In this document: one piece after another, positions 1-9,402 of the stretch
Numbering within the stretch: the stretch's first letter is position 1
Layout: every line of letters begins with the position of its first letter
Origin: GCA-2746605 sp963704835
GTDB taxonomy: Bacteria; Bacteroidota; Ignavibacteria; Ignavibacteriales; Melioribacteraceae
Length of the DNA: 64,000 nt
Direction of reading: 5' to 3'
NCBI GenBank assembly: GCA_963704835.1
Contig: CAVPHW010000003.1
Span: 310,001-374,000, forward strand
Program-made: the position numbers and the translations under genes
The notes under the pieces: model-generated
What the model was told of the DNA's origin: nothing
Database searches by the model: none
Seen by the model: only the letters and a program-made list of their open reading frames with translations

Positions 1-618
1 GGATTAAGCAACGGATGCTTTATTGATGAAGGCTGGATCATATATTCAAATCAAGGAGAGGAAGAGGAAGTTTGTCATATTGATAATTTGTCACTAAAAG
101 GCGAACATAATTTATTAAATGCTTTGGCTGTTGTTTCTGTTGCTATGCAAATAGGGATTGACAAAGAAGATATTTCAAAGTCTTTGAATAGCTTTAAGGG
201 TGTTGAACATCGGTTAGAGTTTGTAAAAGAAATTAACGGTATAAAATTTATTAACGATTCCAAAGCAACTAATGTTAACTCTGTTTGGTATGCTTTAAGA
301 AGCTTTAATGAACCTCTCTTTTTGATTCTTGGTGGTAAGGACAAAGGTAATAATTATAATGAAATTAAGGATGAAGTAAAAAAAAGAGTGAAAAAGATTT
401 ATGCAATTGGTTCTTCTGCAGAAAAGATTAATGATTTTTTCCACAATATAAAAGAAGTAGAAATTGTTGAGTCACTTAAAAGTGTGGTTGATAGAAGTTT
501 AGTCGAAGCAGCAAAAGGAGATATTGTTTTATTATCTCCAGCATGCGCAAGCTTTGATATGTTTAAAAATTATGAAGATCGTGGAACGCAATTTAAATCA
601 ATAGTTAATAGTATATAG
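1..618 (+). CDS. murD: UDP-N-acetylmuramoyl-L-alanine--D-glutamate ligase (MurD), C-terminal part
   Basis: This cytoplasmic Mur ligase adds D-glutamate to UDP-MurNAc-L-Ala in peptidoglycan precursor synthesis. The reading frame is open from base 1, so the gene is cut by the window edge and only about 205 C-terminal residues are visible; the ATG at 88 is internal. Visible family features are SLKGEHNLLNALA (central domain), NDSKATNVNS, GGKDKGNNY and LLSPACASFDMF followed by YEDRG, all typical of the MurD ATPase and C-terminal domains. It is the first visible gene of a division and cell-wall cluster, and ftsW starts one base after its stop. Confidence 0.95.
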   Translation, partial: GLSNGCFIDEGWIIYSNQGEEEEVCHIDNLSLKGEHNLLNALAVVSVAMQIGIDKEDISKSLNSFKGVEHRLEFVKEINGIKFINDSKATNVNSVWYALRSFNEPLFLILGGKDKGNNYNEIKDEVKKRVKKIYAIGSSAEKINDFFHNIKEVEIVESLKSVVDRSLVEAAKGDIVLLSPACASFDMFKNYEDRGTQFKSIVNSI

Positions 619-619
619 C

Positions 620-1696
620 ATGAAAAATTTATCAAGAATTCTAATTGGTATTGTAATCTTTCTAGTTTTGTTAGGGTCAATTGTAATTTTCTCTGCAAGA
701 GGATATTCTTTCTTTTTCTCACATATTGGTAAGGTAGCATTTTCAATTGCAGCCTTTATTCTCTTTGCAGTTATCCCTTATAAATCATATAGAAATGTTA
801 GTAAGTATATGCTGATAGGAATTATTATCGCTCTTGTATATACATTATTTTTGCCGGCTGTTAAAGGTGCTTCTCGCTGGTTAAATTTAGGATTTATAAC
901 TTTTCAACCTTCTGAGTTTGCAAAAATATTTCTTCTAATTCACTTAGCTGTTTTAATTGAGCAAAAAGGCGAACGTATAAAAGATTTTAACAATGGTTTA
1001 GTTTTCTTACTGTTGTGGATTGGTGGAGTTAGTGGTTTAATTTTTATTCAACCCAATGTAAGCACAACAATTATTGTAATATTTTCTTCATTTATTATGT
1101 TATTTATTGGAGGAGCTCGTATTCCACATATGCTTGCAATTTTGGGGGGAATAGTAATAACAGGCATAGCAGGAGCAATGTCTTTCCCTCATTCGCGACA
1201 AAGAATCTTAACTTTTGTTAGTAGCGTCATTGAAGGAGGTAGCATAAACCTTCAGGTTTTACAATCAAAAATTGCACTTGGAAGTGGTGGATTATTTGGG
1301 TTAGGAATGGGTCAAAGCAAACAGAGTAATCTATTTCTTCCAGAGCCACATAATGATTTTGTGTTTTCTGTAGTGGGAGAAGAACTTGGATTTTTCGGAG
1401 CATTAGCAATTCTTTTAGCATATACGGCAATATTTTTAGTTGGGCTGTTAATCGCAAAAAAAGCTAAAGATGATTTAGGGCAATTACTTGCTTTTGGAAT
1501 ATCATTTACAATAGTGCTTAGCGCATTCATTCATGTTGGAGTTGGTGTTGGTCTTTTGCCAACAACTGGTATTACACTTCCATTTATCAGTTTCGGTGGA
1601 ACTTCAATAATTATTTTTTCAATGTCTTTAGGAATACTAATTAATATTGGAAGGGTAGCTGATAAACATATTCAATTGAGAAGGTCCAGAGCATGA
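620..1696 (+). CDS. ftsW: FtsW/RodA/SpoVE family lipid II polymerase, FtsW
   Basis: This is a polytopic inner-membrane SEDS protein that polymerises lipid II at the division site together with a class B PBP. The 358 residues form about ten hydrophobic segments. The family stretch KGASRWLNLG is at about residues 82-91, followed by FQPSEFAK, and the C-terminal half has GLFGLGMGQSKQ, LPEPHNDFVFSVVGEE and TGITLPFISFGGTS. Length and motifs fit FtsW, and its place between murD and murG favours FtsW over RodA. Its stop overlaps the murG start by four bases (ATGA), so translational coupling is likely. Confidence 0.95.
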   Translation: MKNLSRILIGIVIFLVLLGSIVIFSARGYSFFFSHIGKVAFSIAAFILFAVIPYKSYRNVSKYMLIGIIIALVYTLFLPAVKGASRWLNLGFITFQPSEFAKIFLLIHLAVLIEQKGERIKDFNNGLVFLLLWIGGVSGLIFIQPNVSTTIIVIFSSFIMLFIGGARIPHMLAILGGIVITGIAGAMSFPHSRQRILTFVSSVIEGGSINLQVLQSKIALGSGGLFGLGMGQSKQSNLFLPEPHNDFVFSVVGEELGFFGALAILLAYTAIFLVGLLIAKKAKDDLGQLLAFGISFTIVLSAFIHVGVGVGLLPTTGITLPFISFGGTSIIIFSMSLGILINIGRVADKHIQLRRSRA

Positions 1697-2799
1697 GTAA
1701 AAATATTTACAATTTTATTTTTGCCGGCGGCGGAACAGGAGGACATTTGTACCCTGCTGTTGCAGTAGCTGAACAAATTAAGATTATTAAGCCCGAGGCT
1801 AATATTTTATTTGTTGGCACTAAAAATAAAATTGAATCTCGTGTTATTCCACAATTAGGCTATAAGTTTAAGTCAATATGGATAAGCGGATTTTCGAGAA
1901 AGTTAACACTCAAAAATATTTTATTTCCAATAAAATTAATCGTTGGAATGGTTCAGTCTTTTTTTATCAATTTAATTTTCAAGCCTACAGTTGCTGTTGG
2001 TGCAGGAGCTTATGTTTCTGGTCCTGTGATATGGATGGCAAAATTATTTGGATCTAAGGTTGTTTTGTTGGAGCAGAATAGTTTTCCTGGAGTAACAAAT
2101 AGAATGTTGGAAAAAAAGGCAGATAGAATACATATAAGCTTTGAGGATTCAAGAAAATATTTTAAGAATAGTTCAAAACTCAAATTATCAGGAAATCCAA
2201 TTAGAACCTTGATGCAATTGAAAGAAAAATCTGAATCAATAAATAGTTTTAAACTAGACGCAAAACGAAAAACTCTTTTGGTTTTGGGTGGGAGCTTAGG
2301 TGCTTCGTCTATTAACAATGCAATCAAACAAAATTTAGAATCGCTACTTAATTCTAATATTCAGATAATTTGGCAAACTGGGGAACTGTATTACAACCAG
2401 TATAAACACTTAGAAAATAATTATATAAAAGTATTTTCATTCATATCAGAAATGGATATTGCCTATTCTGCTTGTGACTTAGTATTGGCAAGAGCTGGAG
2501 CGACCACTATAGCAGAAGTTGCATATTTGGGATTACCAGTTCTTTTTGTTCCGTCAACTAATGTTGCGGCTAATCATCAATATAAAAACGCAAAATCTTT
2601 AGTTGATAATAATGCAGCACTTCTTATAAACGATTCTGATATAAAGGGATTACTAAAAGATACGCTCTTAAAATCAATTCAAGATGAAACTTTGTTATTA
2701 AAATTAAAAACCAATATTAAAAAATATTCAACGCCTGATGCTGCAAAGAATATCGCATCAGAAATAATTGACATGGCTGAATCAAAGATAAAAAATTAA
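1693..2799 (+). CDS. murG: UDP-N-acetylglucosamine--N-acetylmuramyl-(pentapeptide) pyrophosphoryl-undecaprenol N-acetylglucosamine transferase (MurG)
   Basis: MurG is a peripheral inner-membrane GT28 enzyme that turns lipid I into lipid II. At 368 residues it has the usual length. The N-terminal glycine-rich loop GGGTGGHLYPAVAVAEQI lies at about residues 11-28. GAGAYVSGPV and LLEQNSFPGVTNRML are conserved lipid-side segments. The C-terminal domain has VLGGSLGASSIN and ARAGATTIAEV followed by PSTNVAANHQ, the UDP-GlcNAc site. It overlaps ftsW by ATGA, and murC follows after ten bases. Confidence 0.96.
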   Translation: MSKNIYNFIFAGGGTGGHLYPAVAVAEQIKIIKPEANILFVGTKNKIESRVIPQLGYKFKSIWISGFSRKLTLKNILFPIKLIVGMVQSFFINLIFKPTVAVGAGAYVSGPVIWMAKLFGSKVVLLEQNSFPGVTNRMLEKKADRIHISFEDSRKYFKNSSKLKLSGNPIRTLMQLKEKSESINSFKLDAKRKTLLVLGGSLGASSINNAIKQNLESLLNSNIQIIWQTGELYYNQYKHLENNYIKVFSFISEMDIAYSACDLVLARAGATTIAEVAYLGLPVLFVPSTNVAANHQYKNAKSLVDNNAALLINDSDIKGLLKDTLLKSIQDETLLLKLKTNIKKYSTPDAAKNIASEIIDMAESKIKN

Positions 2800-2809
2800 G
2801 AGAATTCAA

Positions 2810-4192
2810 ATGATTAAAAATATTATTAAGAAGATTCATTTTATTGGTATTGGTGGAATTGGAATGAGTGGTTTAGCTGAAATTTTGATTAACCAAGGAT
2901 TTAAAGTTTCAGGATCCGATTTATCACTAACTGAAATAACAGATAGGTTAGAAAGCTTAGGAATCAAGATTTTTCAAGGACATTCAAAGGAAAACATTAA
3001 GGATGTTGATTTAGTAGTTTATTCATCAGCAGTAAATTTAGAGAATCCTGAAGTTAAAGAAGCATTGGATAGAAAAATTCCAACTATTAAAAGAGCGGAA
3101 ATGCTTGCTGAAACTATGAGAATGAAAAATGGAATTGGTATTGCCGGAACTCATGGGAAGACAAGCACAACTTCAATGGTTGGACTTGTTTTAACTGAGG
3201 GCGGAATTGATCCTACAATAATTGTTGGGGGAAAATTAAGTAGTCTTGGTGGAACAAATGCTAGACTTGGCAACGGTGATTATATAGTTGTTGAAGCTGA
3301 CGAATTTGACAGAACATTTCTTCAATTGACTCCGAGTATTGCGGCAATAACTACGCTAGAAAAAGAACACTTGGATACATATAAAGATTTAGATGATATA
3401 AAAGCTGCATTTATTCAATTTGCTAATAAAGTCCCTTTTTATGGATTTGTAGTTCTGTGCCTTGATGAACCAGCACTTCAAGATATAATCCCTTTTATTA
3501 ATAAAACTATAATTACTTATGGTGTTTCACCACAAGCGGATGTTAGGGCTATTGATATTGAGTTTGATCAAAGTGAAAGTTATTACACTGTATTATACAA
3601 GGGTGAGGAATTAGGTAGAGTAAAAATAAACTTACCCGGTTTACACTATGTTAAAAATTCTCTTGTTGCCATTACAATTGCTAAAGAACTGGGTGTGAGT
3701 TTTGAGATAATTAAAAAAGCACTTGGATCTTTCACTGGAGTGTACAGAAGATTTGAGAAAAAATATGATAATGGGATATTAGTAGTAGATGATTATGCAC
3801 ATCATCCAACCGAAACAACAGCAACGTTGCTTGGTGTTAGAAGTGGTTGGAAAAGAAGATTAGTAGCAGTATTTCAACCGCACCTTTATTCCAGAACAAG
3901 GGACTTTTATGCAGAGTTCGGCAGGTCTTTTCTTAATTCTGATGTGTTTATTTGTACGGACGTTTATCCTGCCCGAGAAAAACCAATTGAAGGAATTTCT
4001 GGGAAATTAATTGCTGATGCTGCAAAGGATTTTGGACATAAAAATGTGATTTACGAACCAGATAAAAATAATATTCCGCAAAGGTTGAGTGAAATTGTAA
4101 TGGAAGGTGATATTATTATTACAATGGGAGCTGGCGATATATGGAAATTCGGTGAGAAATTTATTGAAGAATTGGAAGCAAAAGGAAAATAA
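2810..4192 (+). CDS. murC: UDP-N-acetylmuramate--L-alanine ligase (MurC)
   Basis: MurC is the cytoplasmic ATP-dependent ligase adding the first L-alanine to UDP-MurNAc. At 460 residues it is full length. The N-terminal UDP-binding Rossmann motif GIGGIGMSGLAEIL is at about residues 14-27, the P-loop GTHGKTSTTSM at about 113-123, and the C-terminal signature DDYAHHPTE near 326. It lies downstream of murG and immediately before ftsQ, with the start codon directly following the stop. No murB or ddl lies between murC and ftsQ; those genes must be elsewhere if present. Confidence 0.96.
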   Translation: MIKNIIKKIHFIGIGGIGMSGLAEILINQGFKVSGSDLSLTEITDRLESLGIKIFQGHSKENIKDVDLVVYSSAVNLENPEVKEALDRKIPTIKRAEMLAETMRMKNGIGIAGTHGKTSTTSMVGLVLTEGGIDPTIIVGGKLSSLGGTNARLGNGDYIVVEADEFDRTFLQLTPSIAAITTLEKEHLDTYKDLDDIKAAFIQFANKVPFYGFVVLCLDEPALQDIIPFINKTIITYGVSPQADVRAIDIEFDQSESYYTVLYKGEELGRVKINLPGLHYVKNSLVAITIAKELGVSFEIIKKALGSFTGVYRRFEKKYDNGILVVDDYAHHPTETTATLLGVRSGWKRRLVAVFQPHLYSRTRDFYAEFGRSFLNSDVFICTDVYPAREKPIEGISGKLIADAAKDFGHKNVIYEPDKNNIPQRLSEIVMEGDIIITMGAGDIWKFGEKFIEELEAKGK

Positions 4193-4966
4193 ATGAAAGC
4201 TATTTCTAAAATGAAACACTACATTCTTCTTGCATTACTGTGCTGTGTTATTGGCTTGCTGGCATTTTCGCTTGAAGGAAGTGAGATTAACTCTATACAA
4301 AGCATTGAAATTGAAGGAGCAAATTATCTCAGTCCTGAAAAATATTTAGAAATTGCTAATCTTTCGGATATTAATAATTCTCCAAATATTACTATTAATG
4401 TTATTCAAGATAGACTTATGAAACATCCATATATCAACAATGTAGATGTTTCAGTAATTGAAAGAGGTATTGTCAGAGCCAAACTATTTGAAAAGAAAAT
4501 GGAAGCAGTTTTACTTGTTGATAGTAAACAATTTATTATTTCTGAAAAATCTGAAATAATACCGTTAATGGTATCTACCAAAAGTATTGATTTACCTGTT
4601 ATCGTTAACCCAGATAAAGAAGAAAAAATTATACCGTTTCACTTAGCAAGTAAGTATAAAAATTTAAGAAACGCTTTAAACATAATAACTACAGCAGATG
4701 TTTATGACAAAGAATTGTCTAATCAAATATTTGAAATAAACTTGAATTATGGGAAGGATATTATTCTGTCGGTTTCAGATTTAACTTTTCCTATAAATAT
4801 TGGAACAGATTTGGAGATTGAAAAAATTGTTTATCTATCAAAAATAATTAAACATCTTCGTGGAAATAATTTATCCAATTATATGAATTATCTTGATTTA
4901 AGATTTACCGACCTAGTCTACTTAGGATTCGATAATAAATTAGTTGCTTCAGAGGGAAAAATATGA
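4193..4966 (+). CDS. ftsQ: Cell division protein FtsQ-like (POTRA domain)
   Basis: This 257-residue bitopic membrane protein has a short cytoplasmic head, a hydrophobic segment at about residues 9-25 (ILLALLCCVIGLLAFSL) and a periplasmic part. SIEIEGANYLSPEKY followed by a segment ending HPYINNVDVSVIERG is a typical POTRA fold at about residues 34-95. FtsQ links early and late divisome proteins. Sequence conservation in this family is low, so the call rests on topology, the POTRA pattern and position between murC and ftsA. The ATG directly follows the murC stop, and its own stop overlaps ftsA by ATGA. Confidence 0.85.
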   Translation: MKAISKMKHYILLALLCCVIGLLAFSLEGSEINSIQSIEIEGANYLSPEKYLEIANLSDINNSPNITINVIQDRLMKHPYINNVDVSVIERGIVRAKLFEKKMEAVLLVDSKQFIISEKSEIIPLMVSTKSIDLPVIVNPDKEEKIIPFHLASKYKNLRNALNIITTADVYDKELSNQIFEINLNYGKDIILSVSDLTFPINIGTDLEIEKIVYLSKIIKHLRGNNLSNYMNYLDLRFTDLVYLGFDNKLVASEGKI

Positions 4967-6207
4967 AAAAAAATATAATTGCTGGTCTTGATTTAGGAAC
5001 GACAAAAGTTGGTGCCGTTATTGCAGAGCAGTTTGAAACAAAAACTGATATACTTGGATTTGGAGTTGCTCCATCTGATGGTTTGAATAGAGGATTAGTT
5101 GCAAACATTGCTAAAACAGCTGAAGCAATAAAAGAAGCAATGACAATTGCCTCTAACCGTGCTGATATTGATGTTAGATCGGTAAATGTTGGTGTTGCCG
5201 GAGAACATATAACTAGCTTAAGACATAGAAACTACATAACAATTAACAATCCGGATAAAGAAATAACCCAAGCAGATATAGATCGACTAAAAGCTGATGT
5301 GAAAACCATACGCATACCAAGTGATAGACAGATACTGCACATTATTCCGGAAGAATTCTATATTGATCATCAAGGCGGAATTGAAAACCCAATTGGTATG
5401 TGTGGTAGCAGATTAGAAGCTGTAAATCATGTAGTACTTGCTTCAGTAGCAGCAATGCAAAATATTAAAAAATCAGTTGAAAGAGCTGGTTATACAGTTC
5501 AAGATTATGTTCTTCAACCAATTGCATCAAGTGTTTCTGTTCTGGAAGAAAATGAAAAGGACCTGGGGATTGCTCTTATTGATATTGGTGGCGGAACAAC
5601 AGACATTGCAGTGTTTCATGCGAAAAGTATTAAGTACACAAAAGTAATTGGTGTAGCGGGAAACCAAGTAACCAATGATATTAGAGAATCATTAGGCATT
5701 GTTACTGAAGAAGCTGAAAAACTGAAAAAAGAACACGGCTATGCATTAGAAGAAGCAATTATAAAAGACGAAGATATTTACATTAAAGGAGTTGGAGCAA
5801 GAGGTAATATAAAAATTCCGGTTTCTCTCCTAACCCAAATAATTCATGTTAGGATGAAAGAATTATTTACTCTAATTGATAGTGAATTAAGACAAGCAGG
5901 ATTAAAAAATAAAATAAAAGCTGGAATAGTTCTTACCGGAGGTGGTTCTCTACTGAAAGGTGTTGTTGAACTATCTGAAGAAGTATTTGGTTTGCCAACA
6001 CGAATTGGCGTTCCGCTTGAGTTAGGTGCTGGCTTATCAAATGAAATTGAAAGTCCAGAATTTGCAACAGTTGCCGGTCTAATCAGAGGTGTTCCGGGAA
6101 CCCCAAGTTCACAGACTTCTTCCAACATTCAGGGGAGAATAAATGGAACTAAGTTTGAAGTAGGTAAGTTTTTCAAAAAAATACAAGAATTTTTTGACGA
6201 ATTATAA
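4963..6207 (+). CDS. ftsA: Cell division protein FtsA
   Basis: FtsA is the actin-like ATPase that tethers FtsZ to the membrane and recruits the divisome. The 414 residues contain the phosphate-1 loop DLGTTKVGAVIAE (about residues 8-20), the SHS2 insertion region, the phosphate-2 motif IDIGGGTTDIAVF (about 206-218) and the adenosine loop LTGGGSLLKG (about 324-333). The C-terminus VGKFFKKIQEFFDEL looks like the amphipathic membrane-targeting helix. It overlaps ftsQ by four bases. A strong Shine-Dalgarno (AAGGAGG) in the 21-base gap precedes ftsZ. Confidence 0.97.
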   Translation: MKKNIIAGLDLGTTKVGAVIAEQFETKTDILGFGVAPSDGLNRGLVANIAKTAEAIKEAMTIASNRADIDVRSVNVGVAGEHITSLRHRNYITINNPDKEITQADIDRLKADVKTIRIPSDRQILHIIPEEFYIDHQGGIENPIGMCGSRLEAVNHVVLASVAAMQNIKKSVERAGYTVQDYVLQPIASSVSVLEENEKDLGIALIDIGGGTTDIAVFHAKSIKYTKVIGVAGNQVTNDIRESLGIVTEEAEKLKKEHGYALEEAIIKDEDIYIKGVGARGNIKIPVSLLTQIIHVRMKELFTLIDSELRQAGLKNKIKAGIVLTGGGSLLKGVVELSEEVFGLPTRIGVPLELGAGLSNEIESPEFATVAGLIRGVPGTPSSQTSSNIQGRINGTKFEVGKFFKKIQEFFDEL

Positions 6208-6228
6208 ATTATACAACAAGGAGGAAGT

Positions 6229-7494
6229 ATGTTAAATTTTGTAACACTTGACCGTGAAGAAATGCTATCAGCACAATTAAAAGTAGTTGGTATTGGTGGT
6301 GGAGGCTGTAATGCTATTGAAAGTATGATGCAGAAAGGTTTGAGAGGCGTTGAATATGTAGCGGTCAATACTGATGCTCAAGTCTTAAAAATGAGTAGCG
6401 CAAATCATAAGATTCAAATTGGAAATAGTATTACTAGAGGTTTGGGTGCTGGAGCTGATCCAAATGTAGGTCGTAAGGCAATTGAAGAGGATAGAGAAAA
6501 AATCACAAAAATATTAGAAGGTAGTGATATGGTTTTTATTACTGCCGGAATGGGTGGCGGAACTGGAACAGGTGGTGCTCCAATAGTTGCAGCCATTGCA
6601 AAAAGTTTAGGTGCATTAGTAATTGGAATTGTAACTAAACCTTTCAAATGGGAAGGCAAACGCAGAATGTTAAATGCTGAAGAAGGAATACATGATTTAA
6701 GAAGAAGTGTTGACAGTTTAATAGTAATACCGAATGATAGATTATTAAATATTTTGGATAGAACTGTTTCTGCAAGAACAGCTTTTGATAAACCAAATGA
6801 AGTACTTTATGAAGCAACAAGAGGAATTGCAGATATTATTACAATTCCAGGAATTATTAACGTTGATTTTGCAGATGTTAGATCAGTAATGAATTCAAGT
6901 GGTGAAGCACTAATGGGAGCTGGAACTGCAAATGGTGAGAATAGAGCCATTGAAGCAGCTCAGAAAGCAATATCTTCTCCTTTACTTGATGGTATAAGTA
7001 TTAAGGGAGCAAAAAACATATTACTAAATGTTACTGGATCTGATGATTTAACAATGCAAGAAATTGATGAAGGTAATAAAGTTATATATGAAGCCGCTGG
7101 TGAAGAGGCAAATGTAATATTCGGTTGGGTTAGTAAAGAAGAAATGAATGATTATGTATCATATACTGTGATTGCAACCGGATTTGGAGAAAAAACCAGT
7201 AAAGAAAGCAAAATCACACAAGAAAAGAAAGAAAATCCAAAAGAACGAGAAGATAAATTTGCCGGTTTTACCGTTGAAAATTTTGAAATACCAAGCAAGC
7301 TGGAGGAACTTGATACCCCTACGATTTTTAGGGTAAAAGGTACAAATAAAATACTTTCTGATGATAACTTAGTGCCTAGAAGTGGATTTAAAGTTGAACA
7401 ATTAGATGCATTCAACGGTATTGAGGTTGAAGAGAATAAAAATGAAAAAAAAGATAGAGGAGGTTCGTCGTTCCTTAGAATGATGATGGACTAA
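6229..7494 (+). CDS. ftsZ: Cell division protein FtsZ
   Basis: FtsZ is the tubulin-like GTPase that forms the Z-ring. The GTP-binding segment GIGGGGCNAIESM is near residues 20-32, followed by NTDAQ, and the tubulin signature GGGTGTGGAPIVAAIAK is near 107-123. The T7 loop region is NVDFADVRSVM. A linker of about 90 residues ends in SSFLRMMMD, a plausible form of the conserved C-terminal peptide that binds FtsA. The 421-residue length is normal for this group. It ends the division cluster and is followed by a nested hairpin. Confidence 0.98.
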   Translation: MLNFVTLDREEMLSAQLKVVGIGGGGCNAIESMMQKGLRGVEYVAVNTDAQVLKMSSANHKIQIGNSITRGLGAGADPNVGRKAIEEDREKITKILEGSDMVFITAGMGGGTGTGGAPIVAAIAKSLGALVIGIVTKPFKWEGKRRMLNAEEGIHDLRRSVDSLIVIPNDRLLNILDRTVSARTAFDKPNEVLYEATRGIADIITIPGIINVDFADVRSVMNSSGEALMGAGTANGENRAIEAAQKAISSPLLDGISIKGAKNILLNVTGSDDLTMQEIDEGNKVIYEAAGEEANVIFGWVSKEEMNDYVSYTVIATGFGEKTSKESKITQEKKENPKEREDKFAGFTVENFEIPSKLEELDTPTIFRVKGTNKILSDDNLVPRSGFKVEQLDAFNGIEVEENKNEKKDRGGSSFLRMMMD

Positions 7495-7502
7495 ATAAAG
7501 TT

Positions 7503-7572
7503 AAAGGCTGTCTTTGATTTCATCCTTGTTGTAGGTAATCTCGTCAATTACCCTGAAATCTTTGCGGCCTTT
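7503..7572 (+). terminator. Nested inverted repeat after ftsZ, possible terminator or structured RNA
   Basis: Three stems are nested in order: AAAGGC 7503-7508 with GCCTTT 7567-7572, GATTTC 7516-7521 with GAAATC 7555-7560, and GGTAAT 7534-7539 with ATTACC 7547-7552. They are separated by asymmetric internal loops. A short T-rich stretch follows. It sits between ftsZ and the outer-membrane protein gene. The pairing is read directly; the role as a terminator is inferred, and it is longer than a standard intrinsic terminator. Confidence 0.45.
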
Positions 7573-7653
7573 TCTATTTTAAAAATTAATAATCATTAAC
7601 AATTTCTAATTATAACTTTTATTGGTAAATTAAGCCTTTAAATTATACAGAAT

Positions 7654-8381
7654 ATGAAAAAATCAATCTTAATACTTACTTTATTTACTTCACTTTTTTA
7701 TGCTCAATCTGAAGACCAGATTGGATGGATTGCAAAATTTGGTGGAGCAGGTGGATTTACACCAATGGTTCTATTTCCGAATTATGATGCTGTTAACTCA
7801 GAAATTTCAAAATTGGGCATGAATGAACTTAGCGGACCGCTTTATACTTGGGGCGGTGGCGGTTATGTTTATGTTATGATCATTGATAATCTTAGATTAG
7901 GCGGAATTGGGTTTAGTGGCTATCAATCAGAAACCAGTTCACAAAATAGTATGGATAATGAAGTTGTTAATTCATTGGGAGGTGGTGCTGCAACAATTGA
8001 GTACACTATGCCATTTGTCAAGAATATTGCTCTATCTGCAGGTTTAATGATTGGTGGTGGAGCATTGGATATTGATATTTATCAGAATTCAGGAAGTTTT
8101 AGTTGGGATAATATTTGGCAAAATGTTGCTGATCAGAATAGCGATCAAAACAAGAATTACAATTTATCAAATTCATTTTATTTTGTTTCACCAACTGTTA
8201 ATGTTGATTTACCAATTACTAGATTTTTGGCAGTTAGAGCTAGGTCTAGGATATCAGTTTACATTTGGAAGCAATTGGAAAACTGCAAATGAGACAAGAA
8301 CTATTAAATGTTCCATCCAGTTTTCCGGGGATGGATTTTTTATTCAAACAGGTATTATTTATTGGATTATTTGCGTTTTAA
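7654..8381 (+). pseudogene. Small outer-membrane beta-barrel-like protein, two frameshifts
   Basis: The N-terminus is a signal peptide (MKKSILILTLFTSLFYAQS), followed by alternating glycine-rich strands (GGAGGFTPM, TWGGGGYVYVM, SAGLMIGGGALDID), as in a small outer-membrane barrel. I do not recognise a named family. The first frame stops at 8292, but the protein can be followed through two more frames. A surplus A near 8242 restores AVRAGLGYQFTFGSNWKTA, and a surplus A near 8297 restores NETELLNVPSS and an end at GLFAF with a stop at 8379-8381, three bases before rfbB. Corrected length is about 241 residues. Both changes are single-base gains, so sequencing error is as likely as true decay. 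Confidence 0.6.
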
Positions 8382-8383
8382 TT

Positions 8384-9397
8384 ATGAAAACAATTTTAGT
8401 TACCGGTGGTGCCGGATTTATTGGAAGCAATTATATCAATTCTGTTTTAAGTGAACGAGATGACCTTAAAATAGTTAACATTGATAAACTTACTTATGCA
8501 GGTAATTTAGAAAATTTGAAATCGGTACAAGATAATAAGAATTACATTTTTGTAAAGGGTGATATAAACAACTCAGAACTTATTGATTATCTTTTTCAAA
8601 AGTATAAATTTAATTTTGTTGTAAATTTCGCAGCCGAATCACACGTTGATAGAAGTATTTTGGGTTCAGAAATATTCTTTACAACAAATGTAATTGGTAC
8701 AAATGTTTTATTAGAAGCTTCAAAAAGGTATGGAGTTGAGAAATTTTTGCAAGTCTCTACTGATGAAGTTTATGGTAGTTTAGGTGCAACGGGATTGTTT
8801 ACTGAACAAACTCCTCTATCTCCAAATAGCCCATATTCATCTAGTAAAGCATCAGCTGATATGATGGCACTTTCTTTTTATCATACTTATGATTTACCAG
8901 TTGTAATTACAAGATGTTCTAATAATTATGGTCAATATCAATTCCCCGAAAAATTAATTCCGTTAATGATTATTAATGCTCTCAATAATAAAAAACTTCC
9001 TGTTTACGGTGATGGAATGAATGTGAGAGATTGGATTTATGTTATTGATCATAATAATGCGATCAGTTTGGTTTTGGAGAAAGGAAAAGTTGGAGAAGTT
9101 TATAATATTGGTGCAAGTAGGGAAATGCCAAATATTAATATCATAAAACTGATTTTAAATAAGCTAGGCAAAGATGAAAGTCTAATACAATATGTTACTG
9201 ATAGATTAGGTCATGATAGAAGATATGCAATAGATTCAAGTAAAATTCAGAATGAACTTGGTTGGTCACCAAAATTTGACTTTGAAAATGCAATGGAAAA
9301 TACAATAGATTGGTATTTAGATAATAAAACTTGGTGGGAAACTATCATCAATGGCGGTTATAAAGATTATTATCAAACACAATACGGGAAAAGATAA
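8384..9397 (+). CDS. rfbB: dTDP-glucose 4,6-dehydratase
   Basis: The enzyme converts dTDP-glucose to dTDP-4-keto-6-deoxyglucose, the precursor of rhamnose and other deoxysugars. The N-terminal NAD-binding motif TGGAGFIGSNY is followed by DKLTYAGNLENL, then STDEVYGSLG, and the catalytic YSSSKASAD (Tyr-x3-Lys). The RDWIYVIDHNNAI, VYNIGA and DRLGHDRRYAID blocks are all typical. The open frame extends upstream to 8051, but that part is the shifted tail of the preceding gene. The ATG at 8384 gives the family N-terminus MKTILVTGG and a 337-residue protein. rfbA, rfbC and rfbD are not in the window. Confidence 0.95.
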   Translation: MKTILVTGGAGFIGSNYINSVLSERDDLKIVNIDKLTYAGNLENLKSVQDNKNYIFVKGDINNSELIDYLFQKYKFNFVVNFAAESHVDRSILGSEIFFTTNVIGTNVLLEASKRYGVEKFLQVSTDEVYGSLGATGLFTEQTPLSPNSPYSSSKASADMMALSFYHTYDLPVVITRCSNNYGQYQFPEKLIPLMIINALNNKKLPVYGDGMNVRDWIYVIDHNNAISLVLEKGKVGEVYNIGASREMPNINIIKLILNKLGKDESLIQYVTDRLGHDRRYAIDSSKIQNELGWSPKFDFENAMENTIDWYLDNKTWWETIINGGYKDYYQTQYGKR

Positions 9398-9402
9398 AAT
9401 TT

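Noticed and set aside
75..344. Reverse-strand ORF opposite murD, and similar reverse-strand ORFs opposite ftsW, ftsZ, dnaE and others
   Set aside because: They lie wholly within well-supported genes, resemble no family and have no ribosome sites. Low GC codon use leaves such shadows.
8051..8383. N-terminal extension of rfbB back to 8051
   Set aside because: The extra 111 residues are the shifted tail of the outer-membrane protein gene; the family start MKTILVTGG begins at 8384.
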